From NCBI GenBank assembly GCA_018698075.1, contig JABINT010000031.1, forward strand, positions 1 to 49,965: a DNA stretch of 49,965 nt. The letters are read 5' to 3'. Positions within the stretch are counted from its first letter, which is position 1; each line of letters starts with the position of its first letter. The position numbers and the translations under genes were made by a program. Below are positions 42,136 to 49,965 of the stretch, piece after piece. The notes under the pieces were generated by a model. The model had not been told where the DNA came from. It saw nothing but the letters and a program-made list of their open reading frames with translations, and searched no databases. The DNA is from Acidiferrobacteraceae bacterium. GTDB taxonomy: Bacteria > Pseudomonadota > Gammaproteobacteria > Arenicellales > UBA868.

Positions 42136-42170
42136 GCTAACTCGCTCATTCATCTCAACCGCCTCACCAA
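42136..42170. repeat. imperfect direct repeat, copy 1
   Basis: GCTAACTCGCTCATTCATCTCAACCGCCTCACCAA; 29/35 identical to copy 2 at 42608. Confidence 0.6.
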
Positions 42171-42196
42171 CCCCCCCAACAATTTGGAGGCTACCG

Positions 42197-42310
42197 GTGG
42201 TGGCCAAATCTATCGTTGCTGTAATGCTGGTGCTGTTGCTGACAGGTTGCGCTAGTATCCCTGATGGAATGAACGTCCAATTCGGCATCGACTTCAACCC
42301 ATCAAAATAA
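42197..42310 (+). CDS. tiny lipoprotein (36-37 aa, GTG start)
   Basis: Shine-Dalgarno GGAGG 42186-42190; (M)VAKSIVAVMLVLLLTGCASIPDGMNVQFGIDFNPSK with lipobox L-T-G-C; below the ORF-track size cutoff. Confidence 0.6.
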   Translation: MVAKSIVAVMLVLLLTGCASIPDGMNVQFGIDFNPSK

Positions 42311-42336
42311 CCCTTCCGAAAAAATTTGAGGACAAC

Positions 42337-42576
42337 ATGATGAACGCCTTTCAATCCTTCCGTAACGCCGTCCTTGAAGATGATGACTTACAAGAACAGG
42401 TTATCTCTATCGTAAATACAGCAACTGCCAATGGCTCAGGACTTGGCGACGGCATTGCTACCTTGGCCAAGAATCATGGTTACAGCATTACCTCAGAAGA
42501 AGTCTATGCTCATGCTGATTTCTTAGGACAAGACGGTGACCTGACTGATTTTGAGTTAGAGATGATTAGTGGTTGA
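42337..42576 (+). CDS. Nif11-like / NHLP-type RiPP leader peptide, ending at 'ELEMISG'
   Basis: 'AFQSFRNAVLEDDDLQEQVISIVNTA...GDGIATLAKNHGYSITSEEVYAHA...LTDFELEMISG' follows the Nif11 leader pattern; GAGGA Shine-Dalgarno upstream; adjacent to NHLP-type export genes. Confidence 0.75.
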   Translation: MMNAFQSFRNAVLEDDDLQEQVISIVNTATANGSGLGDGIATLAKNHGYSITSEEVYAHADFLGQDGDLTDFELEMISG

Positions 42577-42607
42577 ATGGCCAGTGATACTTTGGGCGGC
42601 GGTAAAA

Positions 42608-42642
42608 GTTAACTCCCTCATTCATTCCAACCTCTTCACCAA
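42608..42642. repeat. imperfect direct repeat, copy 2 (overlaps integrase remnant 3' end)
   Basis: GTTAACTCCCTCATTCATTCCAACCTCTTCACCAA. Confidence 0.6.
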
Positions 42643-42711
42643 ATCCTCCGCCCTTAAATGGGTATAGCGCATCAGCACACGCGGATCTTTACGCGCTAAG
42701 TGTGCGTTGTC
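42622..42711 (-). pseudogene. 3' remnant of a tyrosine recombinase/phage-type integrase
   Basis: Minus-strand translation DNAHLARKDPRVLMRYTHLRAEDLVKRLE*: typical integrase C-terminus with catalytic Tyr in 'RYTHLRAEDL'; in-frame TAA directly upstream and no other integrase domain seen. Confidence 0.7.
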
Positions 42712-42853
42712 TTAAGAAGCGTGTGAGCGTTTCACAGTCATTCAGCAGTAGCCACTTCTACTAAACGTATCTATTATTGGCATTACAGCTGAAAGAGCTC
42801 TGGGTAAAAAGTTGCTCGACTTGAACTTAACTGATTACGAGATTTGACCTGCT

Positions 42854-45800
42854 ATGAATACTCTGGCCGAGGCGCTTGTATGCCGGGCTGATAACGCTCC
42901 CAGCGACCCGGCATTTTCGTTTATTGAAAACGACGAAGGGCAGATCAGCCAGTTAAGTAATGCTGAGCTCGCATCCTGGGCATGGTGCGCTGCACAGGCG
43001 CTCACGGAGAAGACTCGCGCAGGCCAGCGGATCGTGCTTTTGGCCCCGGAAGGTCTTGACTTCATAGCCGGCTTTTATGCATGCATTCTTTCTGGCCGGG
43101 TTGTGGTTCCCACCTACCCGCCGAACAGTTCCCGGATTACACGGGCGACTACAAGACTGAATCTGCTGATTCGAGATGCAGATCCAGATGCCATTCTCAC
43201 AACGCAGGCCTTGGCCGCGCGCATCACAGCACTGGTGCGCGAGTTTGGATGGCGGCACATACCGGTATTAACCGTTAAAGAGCGCCCTGATAGTGCCTGT
43301 CGCGAGACGGCGGAATCGATGCTTAACAATATTCAGCCAAGGTCTCCGGCGATCATTCAGTACACCTCGGGCTCGACCAGTCAACCGAAGGGCGTGGTGT
43401 TGTCGCATCACAATCTCGTTAACAATGCACGAGGAATGCAGGCCCATGGCGCTTTCGATAGTACTTCAGTGGGCTTCTCGTGGCTGCCGCCCTATCACGA
43501 CATGGGCCTGATCAGCGGCCTTACTCTGCCAGTTTGTGTTGGGTATCACTCGGTGTTGTGTGCTCCCAGTCGCTTCCTCGGCAGGCCAGCGTCCTGGCTT
43601 GAATCTATCGACCGTTTCAGTGCCACGATCACCGGAGGCCCTAATTTCGCTTTCGACCTATGCGTAGAAAAAATAAAAGATCAAGAGATAGAGGGTATCA
43701 GTCTGTCCAGCCTCAAGGCGGTATTTAATGGGGCCGAACCGGTCCGCAGCTTCACCTTGGCGCGCTTTGTTGCACGCTTTAAGTCTTTTGGCTTTAACCC
43801 AGATTCGTTTTCGCCAGTCTATGGGTTGGCGGAGACCACCCTTATGGCGGCCGGTATTCGGGCAGGGGAGCCCGCAGTGGCGCGCGCCTTTGATAAAGAA
43901 TCGCTTTCTTCAGGTGTTGCGCTTCCGCCAACCGGCGGGAACCCAACAGTATCGTTGGTCAGTTGCGGCACGCCGTTGGTAGAACATGCGATCACGATAC
44001 ATGATTCAGAGTCATCGGAACCACTTGGCCCAGGCGTGGTAGGCGAGATATACGTAGAGGGTCCAAGTATTGCATCGGGATACTTCAGATCGGGTGATGC
44101 TGATGCGCCGACCGCTTTTTGTTTAAGCCAACGTTACCCAGGTGAGATGCAGTTTCAAACAGGCGACCTGGGTTTCATTCTTGATGACCATTTATTTATT
44201 ACAGGTCGGATAAAAGATTTGATCATCGTGCGGGGCAAAAATCTTTATCCGCAGGATATAGAGCTTTCAGCCGCAGATGCACATCCTGCAATAGATCACT
44301 ATCGCGTCTGTGCATTTTCAATTGATGATGGCATGTGCGAACAACTCGCGATTGTCTGCGAGATTAAAAGAACACATAGGCGAAATCTTGAAACTACTAC
44401 GGTCACGCGATTGATACGAAAGGCAGTTACTCAGGAGCATAATGTGACCCCTGCTGTTGTCAGTTTAGTTAAGCCCGGAACGATCCCCCTTACCACAAGC
44501 GGAAAAATTCGACGACACGCCTGTCGAGATTTGTTTTTCGCAAAGGGGTGGAATCCGATTTACCAGCACGCGACAAACGAAGGTGAAAAGAATCCTGATT
44601 CGGATGTGTTGATCTCAGCAGGCTATCAAAGGGGTCGATCGCAGAACCTGACGCGACAAAAACTAAAAGGTTTATCGCACGAGGATCAGACACAGGCAAT
44701 CAAAGATTATCTTGCGACAGTTGTTAGTTCGCTTCTCAACCTATCGCCCCAGGCAGTGGTGCATGACAGGCCGCTGATCGAGTCGGGTGTGGACTCTCTT
44801 TCTCTGGTGGAGTTAGGCCACCGAATCCGGCGTGATCTTGATTGTGCTGTGGGCTTGTTCATCGAAAAAGATCTGTCGCTTGATGACTTGGTTCACGAGA
44901 TTCTTGTTCAATTGAGTCATGATCCGGTCAGCGAAGGGCTCACAGGCGTAGACAGAGGCAACGCTAGCAACCGGGATATTCCCATGAGTCCGATACACCT
45001 TGAGTTGCTGGACTCGGGTGCTGACCTTGAGAGGCAGATCGTCACCGTATACATCCGGTTACCACCACAGGCGGACCAGAATGTCGTTAAGCGAATTCTG
45101 TCTCACGTACTCGCCCAGCACGGCGTCTTTTATCTTCGCAAGAACTCCGAGAGACAACACTGGCGATTTGTTCCGTCAGAAACCACGAGCCTCTTTTCTT
45201 TTGCCGTGCTAAAAGCAATCGATTTGGAGGAGGAGCAAGTAAAAAGGTTTTCTAAGGAGTTGGACTCCCTCGTATGTGAGCCATTTGACTTAATACAAGG
45301 CCCGTTGGTCCATGCAGTGTTTGTCGATAAAGGGCCAGGTGAGAGTGGGATGCTGGTACTGTCTTTTTCCCACACCGTCGTTGATGCCATATCGCTATGG
45401 ATACTTTCTAACGAACTAGAGCAGGTCTGGACTCAGCGAAGCGATACGGCAGAGATTCACTCCCCAGTTCTGGATCAATCAGGTCTCGATTGGAACTGCT
45501 ACCTTCACGCCCACGCCCAAAGTCATGTGGCAGGCCAGCAGACGCACTATTGGATGGATATCAAGAAAAAAATCAATGGCTCACTTGTCGATTTACAGCC
45601 CCGCGGCAATCGCGAAGAAAGTTCTTTGCGGGCGGTATCTAGACCTCACCAGCATCCGGGTCGGTTGAACCCGTTTCTCAGTTTAACCTTGTCTGATCGC
45701 TTTGCATCGTTGAGAGAGCAGCATGATGTATTCCTTACGGCATTTTTACGGGCCTGGTATCAGGCGTCTGGCAATGCACTCTGTGCGGTTAGCTTGGAGT

Positions 45801-46345
45801 CGCACGGGCGGCAACAAATGGGTCAGTGGGGCATAAGTGGTATGCCGGTTGGGTGGTTCACTATGCATTTCCCTGTTGTGTTTGAATTGGATCCAAGTGA
45901 TTCCATTTGGTCATCCTGTGACAAGATTACAACTGCGATTAATAACGTCCCTGAAGGTGGATCGGGTTTTGGGCTCTTACGGTATCTGTGTTGCGACCCA
46001 GAAATTCAAACCCTGTTCTCGAAGTTTCCGGCTCCGCTGATACGTTTTGTGTACCGGGGAAAAATGGATCAACGCTTTCGTGACCGCGATGCGTTCAAGA
46101 TTCTCGACGCCAGCGTTCAGCGTCCTTATAAGGCGGGCCCCAGCTCTTCTGACTCAAATGAGATACTGGTTTTTGTGCGCCACGAAGTAGGTGGGTTTTC
46201 ATGGAATATCGAGTCAACACCGGGTACCCGTACCGACTGGAAAATGCCTCCTGAAGAACAACTGGTTAGCCTCATGGAGCAAGCTCTGAATGACGGCCTC
46301 AGGCCTTTCGATAAGATGTCGGCAAAAGTCGCTGAACCACGGTAA
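42854..46345 (+). CDS. fatty acyl-AMP ligase - acyl carrier - condensation-domain protein (NRPS-like)
   Basis: FAAL motifs 'IQYTSGSTSQPKGVVLSHHNLVNNARG', 'SWLPPYHDMGLISGL', 'ATITGGPNFAFDLCVEKI'; carrier 'LIESGVDSLSLVELGHRI'; condensation-like 'LSFSHTVVDAISLW' (HxxxD). Confidence 0.88.
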   Translation: MNTLAEALVCRADNAPSDPAFSFIENDEGQISQLSNAELASWAWCAAQALTEKTRAGQRIVLLAPEGLDFIAGFYACILSGRVVVPTYPPNSSRITRATTRLNLLIRDADPDAILTTQALAARITALVREFGWRHIPVLTVKERPDSACRETAESMLNNIQPRSPAIIQYTSGSTSQPKGVVLSHHNLVNNARGMQAHGAFDSTSVGFSWLPPYHDMGLISGLTLPVCVGYHSVLCAPSRFLGRPASWLESIDRFSATITGGPNFAFDLCVEKIKDQEIEGISLSSLKAVFNGAEPVRSFTLARFVARFKSFGFNPDSFSPVYGLAETTLMAAGIRAGEPAVARAFDKESLSSGVALPPTGGNPTVSLVSCGTPLVEHAITIHDSESSEPLGPGVVGEIYVEGPSIASGYFRSGDADAPTAFCLSQRYPGEMQFQTGDLGFILDDHLFITGRIKDLIIVRGKNLYPQDIELSAADAHPAIDHYRVCAFSIDDGMCEQLAIVCEIKRTHRRNLETTTVTRLIRKAVTQEHNVTPAVVSLVKPGTIPLTTSGKIRRHACRDLFFAKGWNPIYQHATNEGEKNPDSDVLISAGYQRGRSQNLTRQKLKGLSHEDQTQAIKDYLATVVSSLLNLSPQAVVHDRPLIESGVDSLSLVELGHRIRRDLDCAVGLFIEKDLSLDDLVHEILVQLSHDPVSEGLTGVDRGNASNRDIPMSPIHLELLDSGADLERQIVTVYIRLPPQADQNVVKRILSHVLAQHGVFYLRKNSERQHWRFVPSETTSLFSFAVLKAIDLEEEQVKRFSKELDSLVCEPFDLIQGPLVHAVFVDKGPGESGMLVLSFSHTVVDAISLWILSNELEQVWTQRSDTAEIHSPVLDQSGLDWNCYLHAHAQSHVAGQQTHYWMDIKKKINGSLVDLQPRGNREESSLRAVSRPHQHPGRLNPFLSLTLSDRFASLREQHDVFLTAFLRAWYQASGNALCAVSLESHGRQQMGQWGISGMPVGWFTMHFPVVFELDPSDSIWSSCDKITTAINNVPEGGSGFGLLRYLCCDPEIQTLFSKFPAPLIRFVYRGKMDQRFRDRDAFKILDASVQRPYKAGPSSSDSNEILVFVRHEVGGFSWNIESTPGTRTDWKMPPEEQLVSLMEQALNDGLRPFDKMSAKVAEPR

Positions 46346-46398
46346 ATAGCAGGCTGGCCTTAATCGAGTCAAAAATGTGTTAAAAAGATCGGTTCATA

Positions 46399-46977
46399 TT
46401 GGCTAAAACCAGTTGGGAGAGAGTTGTGAGAGCCGTACTATATTTCTTGGGATGTCTCAGCGATCTTGATATCAAATGGCTGGTATCCAGCGGCAGGGCA
46501 TTATCCTTTGATGAAGGAGAGACGCTGGTCGTTGCTGGTACTCCTCTTACCGACGTTTTTTTTCTGATGGAAGGAGAGCTCTCAGTCCGGGTGGGCACAA
46601 GCGGCGACCAGGAAGTGAACCGCATGAAATATGGAGAGTTCTTTGGAGAGATCTCTTTCCTGGATAGCCGGCCTCCCAGTGCTACTATTGTTGCGGTCAC
46701 GCCGGTACGTGTGCTCGCGATGGATCGCGACGATATCGAGGGCAAGTTAGACCGCGACGCGGAGTTTGGTGCGCGCTTTTTTCGCGGTATTGGGGTGTTA
46801 CTCGCAAACCGGATACGCGGCCTGATTCAGCATGTAGATGAATCAGAGGAGATAGACCTTTATGCCGATGAAGTGGCAGGAGAACTTGATCCTGATCTTC
46901 TCGATACAATTAATCTTGCCGGTCGACGTTTTGATTTAATGCTGGATTTATTCCGAGATTCATTATCCCGAGGCTAG
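46399..46977 (+). CDS. cyclic nucleotide-binding domain protein without HTH
   Basis: 'LSFDEGETLVVAGTPLTDVFFLMEGELSVRVG...YGEFFGEISFLDSRPPSATIVAVTPVRVLAMDRDDIE'; TTG start. Confidence 0.82.
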   Translation: MAKTSWERVVRAVLYFLGCLSDLDIKWLVSSGRALSFDEGETLVVAGTPLTDVFFLMEGELSVRVGTSGDQEVNRMKYGEFFGEISFLDSRPPSATIVAVTPVRVLAMDRDDIEGKLDRDAEFGARFFRGIGVLLANRIRGLIQHVDESEEIDLYADEVAGELDPDLLDTINLAGRRFDLMLDLFRDSLSRG

Positions 46978-46978
46978 A

Positions 46979-48466
46979 TTGGCTTGGAAACTTGAGCGCG
47001 GTGAAATGAGCGAAGAGAAAAATAAAGCCAGTCCAAAGCCCAGAAGTATTTTTCGGGCCGAAGCGCTCGACCAACTTAGTTCTCCCGAGCAACTTGAACA
47101 GCTTTTGCAGGTGACCGGCCGCAAGTCCTGGATCACACTTGGGACGATTGGTGTATTACTCGGTGCTGTTCTGGTTTGGAGTATCTTTGGTCGGATTCCT
47201 GTTACGGTAAGCGGCACTGGGATTCTCATCTATCCAAGGCATGTGATGCCTTTTCAGGCTTCAACGGCGGGTCAATTGGCTTCATTAAATTTTGCTGTTG
47301 GTGACCGGGTTCAGGCCGGGCAGGTCATTGCTACGATAAGTGTTCCGGAGATCGCCCAACGTTTGGAGCAGGAAATCACACGACTCGAGCGCATGAAAGC
47401 GCGACACTCTACGATCACGGACCTCCAAAACCAACGTTTAAGCCTCGAGACAGAAGCGTTGCATCGCAAGCGCGCAATGCTTAAGGACCGAATCGACACG
47501 GCCAAGGCGATGGCCCAGGCGCTGCGAACGAAAAACGAAACCTATCTGGCGAAGCAGCATACGGTACTCAATGACTACCTGAAAGCACAAACTGAGCTAG
47601 AGGAAACACTGGGTAAGCGATACCAAAGCTTTAAACGGTTGCTTGAGTCGCAGCTTACCTCAGACGAGATGGTCCTTCAGGCCTATCAGAAATTAGTTGA
47701 TGTGCGAATTAAGAAATCAGATCTTGAGCTGGAGGCGCAACAGCTTGAGCTAAAGAAACTCGAGACAGAGGAGGCCTACGCGGAACAGAAAAATCGGATA
47801 GCAGAGTTTACTGCACAGCTGCAAGAAATATCTATTGATGAGACCAGGTTGAAGCAAAAGGGATTTGAAGAAGCCGCAGAACTGGATATTCAAATCCAGG
47901 ATGCGCTTAGGAATATTGCTCGACTCGAGAAATCATTGAAGAAAGGAGGCGAGATCGTAAATACCCATAATGGGGTCGTTTTAGAAATTAGCGCTGTGCT
48001 TGGCGAATTTGTTCGCGCTGGAGAAACGCTCGGATTCATTGAGGCGGAAGATTCGGATAGCAAGTTAATGGCGGTTGGCTATTTCAAGGTGGGAGATGGC
48101 AAAAAAATCCGACTTGGGATGCCAGTGAACATTACGCCATCGACCGTTAAACGTGAACGCTATGGCAGCATCATTGGAGTTATCGCGGATGTATCTGCGT
48201 TTCCAGTAAGCACAGATGCCGTGGTCGCAGTAGTTGGGAATCAGGAGGTGGCTGCTGAGTTGACCCGAACGCAGTCACGAATTCAGGTCTATGCCTCCTT
48301 GAAGATAGATCAGGACACGGTATCTGGTTATGGATGGACATCGGGAGGCGGGCCAGATATGACGATCAGCTCTGGCACAACAGCCAAAGTCAGGGCTACC
48401 GTTCAGTATTTTCGGCCCATTTCGTACGTGATTCCCTTGCTACGGCGTTGGAGTGGCATCAATTAA
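46979..48466 (+). CDS. NHLP-type bacteriocin system HlyD-family secretion protein
   Basis: 'IFRAEALDQLSSPEQLEQLLQVTGRKSWITLGTIGVLLGAVLVWSIFGRIPVTVSGTGILIYP' resembles the NHLP secretion protein N-terminus; coiled-coil and lipoyl-like region; possible start ATG 47006. Confidence 0.85.
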   Translation: MAWKLERGEMSEEKNKASPKPRSIFRAEALDQLSSPEQLEQLLQVTGRKSWITLGTIGVLLGAVLVWSIFGRIPVTVSGTGILIYPRHVMPFQASTAGQLASLNFAVGDRVQAGQVIATISVPEIAQRLEQEITRLERMKARHSTITDLQNQRLSLETEALHRKRAMLKDRIDTAKAMAQALRTKNETYLAKQHTVLNDYLKAQTELEETLGKRYQSFKRLLESQLTSDEMVLQAYQKLVDVRIKKSDLELEAQQLELKKLETEEAYAEQKNRIAEFTAQLQEISIDETRLKQKGFEEAAELDIQIQDALRNIARLEKSLKKGGEIVNTHNGVVLEISAVLGEFVRAGETLGFIEAEDSDSKLMAVGYFKVGDGKKIRLGMPVNITPSTVKRERYGSIIGVIADVSAFPVSTDAVVAVVGNQEVAAELTRTQSRIQVYASLKIDQDTVSGYGWTSGGGPDMTISSGTTAKVRATVQYFRPISYVIPLLRRWSGIN

Positions 48467-49965
48467 TCTGCGAATTGGTTTGAAATCGTCAAGTCGAGTG
48501 CATACACCGGCTGTTCTCCAATTGGAAGCAGTTGAGTGTGGGGCAGCGGCTCTTGCCGCTGTGCTGGGGTTTTATAAGCGATTTGTGCCGTTGGCAGAAC
48601 TAAGACGCGAGTGTGGTGTTTCAAGAGATGGCAGCAAGGCATCAAATCTGATAAAGGCCGCGCGGCGTTATGGGTTGCAGGCCAAGGGCTTGACCCGCCA
48701 GAGTGATGAACTAGCCAAGATAAAGGCGCCTTTTATTATTTTCTGGAACTTTAATCATTTTGTTACCTACGAAGGCTGCCATAAAGAAAAGGTATATGTG
48801 AATGATCCAGCGGTAGGGCACCGGACGATCGCTCGCGAGGAGTTTGATCGGTGTTTTACTGGAGTTGTTCTGGCCATGGAGCCAGGGCCAGAATTCATGC
48901 CTGGTGGCAAACTGCCGGCACTTTGGCCAGCAATCATCGAACGTTTGACTGGTTCGTTTGGCCCCGCTTTGTACTGTTTCCTCGCTGGTCTTTTCCTCGT
49001 CATTCCTGGTCTTGCGATTCCGGCTTTTAACCAGGTTTTTATTGACAGTATTATCCTCGCGGGCCGAGTCGACTGGCTCAGGCCATTAATTCTTGCGATG
49101 GTGATCGCACTGGTCACACAAGGCCTACTCCACTTTCTCCAGTTGCGTTATCTGCGGCGACTGAAGATCAAACTTGCCATGAATATGTCCAGTAAGTACA
49201 TCTGGCACATGCTAACGCTCCCCATTAGTTTTTATCAGCAGCGTTTTGCAGGCGAGGTCGCAAATCGTAGTGAACTGAACGACAAACTCGCGACCCTTAT
49301 GTCTGGCGAGTTAGCGCAAACTGCGATTGGAGTAGTAATGATGGGCTTTTTCGCCCTCGTGATGTTTTCTTACGATGCGCTGCTGACCAGTATAGGCATA
49401 TTTTTTGCGGCCGTTAATTTTGTGGTGTTAAGGCTGGTTTCTAAACGCCGCATTGAATTGAATATGCGAGTCTTGTCCGAGATGGGGAAAACCTATGGAG
49501 TGGCAATAGCGGGTCTGAACAGCATTGAAACCATAAAAGCCAGCGGCCTTGAAGACGACTTTTTTCAGAAGTTTGGCGGATATTTTGCCAAGGGTACTAA
49601 TGCAGCCCAAGCACTTCAGTTATCGAACCTGGTGTTAGTGATCCTGCCCTCGCTCCTCCTGGGATTAACTACGGCATCGATTCTTGTTGTAGGTGCGTTT
49701 CGCGTGATCAATGGGGATTTAACAATCGGCATGCTGGTGGCGTTCCAAAGCCTGATGGCCAGCTTCCTGTTGCCGATTACAGAGTTATCAAACCTGGGGC
49801 AGAAGTTTCAGGAACTTCGCGGCGATCTTAACCGGGTAGACGATGTCATCAAATATCCTACGCCTGAGCCCATTGCCAAAAGAGAGCTCAAAGATAGCGC
49901 CGGCAATCCCGTTATTCGGCTTGATGGGAAAATTGACCTGATTAACCTCACCTTTGGCCATAGCC
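48453..49965 (+). CDS. NHLP-type C39 peptidase/permease/ATPase ABC exporter, truncated by window end (GTG start)
   Basis: 'HTPAVLQLEAVECGAAALAAVLGFYKRFVPLAELRRECGVSRDGSKASNLIKAARRYGLQAKG...IIFWNFNHFVTYEG' C39 domain (Cys codon 48537-48539); TM region; ATPase start 'IDLINLTFGHS' at the edge; overlaps HlyD gene by 14 nt. Confidence 0.87.
   Translation, partial: MASINLRIGLKSSSRVHTPAVLQLEAVECGAAALAAVLGFYKRFVPLAELRRECGVSRDGSKASNLIKAARRYGLQAKGLTRQSDELAKIKAPFIIFWNFNHFVTYEGCHKEKVYVNDPAVGHRTIAREEFDRCFTGVVLAMEPGPEFMPGGKLPALWPAIIERLTGSFGPALYCFLAGLFLVIPGLAIPAFNQVFIDSIILAGRVDWLRPLILAMVIALVTQGLLHFLQLRYLRRLKIKLAMNMSSKYIWHMLTLPISFYQQRFAGEVANRSELNDKLATLMSGELAQTAIGVVMMGFFALVMFSYDALLTSIGIFFAAVNFVVLRLVSKRRIELNMRVLSEMGKTYGVAIAGLNSIETIKASGLEDDFFQKFGGYFAKGTNAAQALQLSNLVLVILPSLLLGLTTASILVVGAFRVINGDLTIGMLVAFQSLMASFLLPITELSNLGQKFQELRGDLNRVDDVIKYPTPEPIAKRELKDSAGNPVIRLDGKIDLINLTFGHS

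Noticed and set aside
42574-42576. TGA in the Nif11 leader as selenocysteine or other recoding
   Set aside because: No SECIS-like element recognised and no known Sec in Nif11 leaders; a GGA>TGA nonsense mutation or split ORF is simpler.
42136-42642. Integron attC sites / gene cassette
   Set aside because: GTTAAC/GCTAAC boundaries do not fit the attC GTTRRRY/RYYYAAC core pairs and no integron integrase is seen.
1-49965. CRISPR arrays, rRNA operons, intact IS elements or complete prophage
   Set aside because: No regularly spaced repeats, rRNA-like sequence, transposase or phage structural genes recognised.

Overview
This window is mostly a gammaproteobacterial core chromosome segment, with an accessory region at the right end (about 41.1-50.0 kb).

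Core part:
- dgcA/dgcN-like pair; class III cyclase with TPRs; isopropylmalate/citramalate synthase-type gene and LeuB-type dehydrogenase; SDR; DjlA-like co-chaperone; gor; prlC; DUF255 protein.
- petABC, sspAB, hslVU, Xni-like 5'-3' exonuclease, ycgL, gltA, dacB, msrA.
- prmC-prfA-hemA on the minus strand, opposite TPR-lolB-ispE-tRNA-Gln-prs-rplY-pth-ychF-tRNA-Met on the plus strand.

Accessory part, beginning just 3' of tRNA-Met(CAT):
- An alpha/beta hydrolase broken by an in-frame TAG.
- A 36-37 aa lipoprotein.
- A Nif11/NHLP-type RiPP leader peptide whose expected double-Gly is cut by TGA. An 11-codon in-frame continuation follows.
- A 3' remnant of a tyrosine recombinase, with a similar direct repeat about 470 bp away.
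- A same-strand cluster: FAAL-ACP-condensation protein, cyclic-nucleotide-binding protein, NHLP-type HlyD secretion protein, and a C39-peptidase ABC exporter truncated by the window end.

The best candidate for an undescribed system is this pairing of an NHLP-type RiPP export cluster with a fatty-acid-activating, condensing enzyme, that is, a possible lipidated RiPP. The only precursor visible looks nonfunctional or split. A second candidate is a three-way-junction RNA structure followed by a terminator-like hairpin, between ychF and tRNA-Met.

No database search was run. All assignments come from reading motifs and family resemblance.
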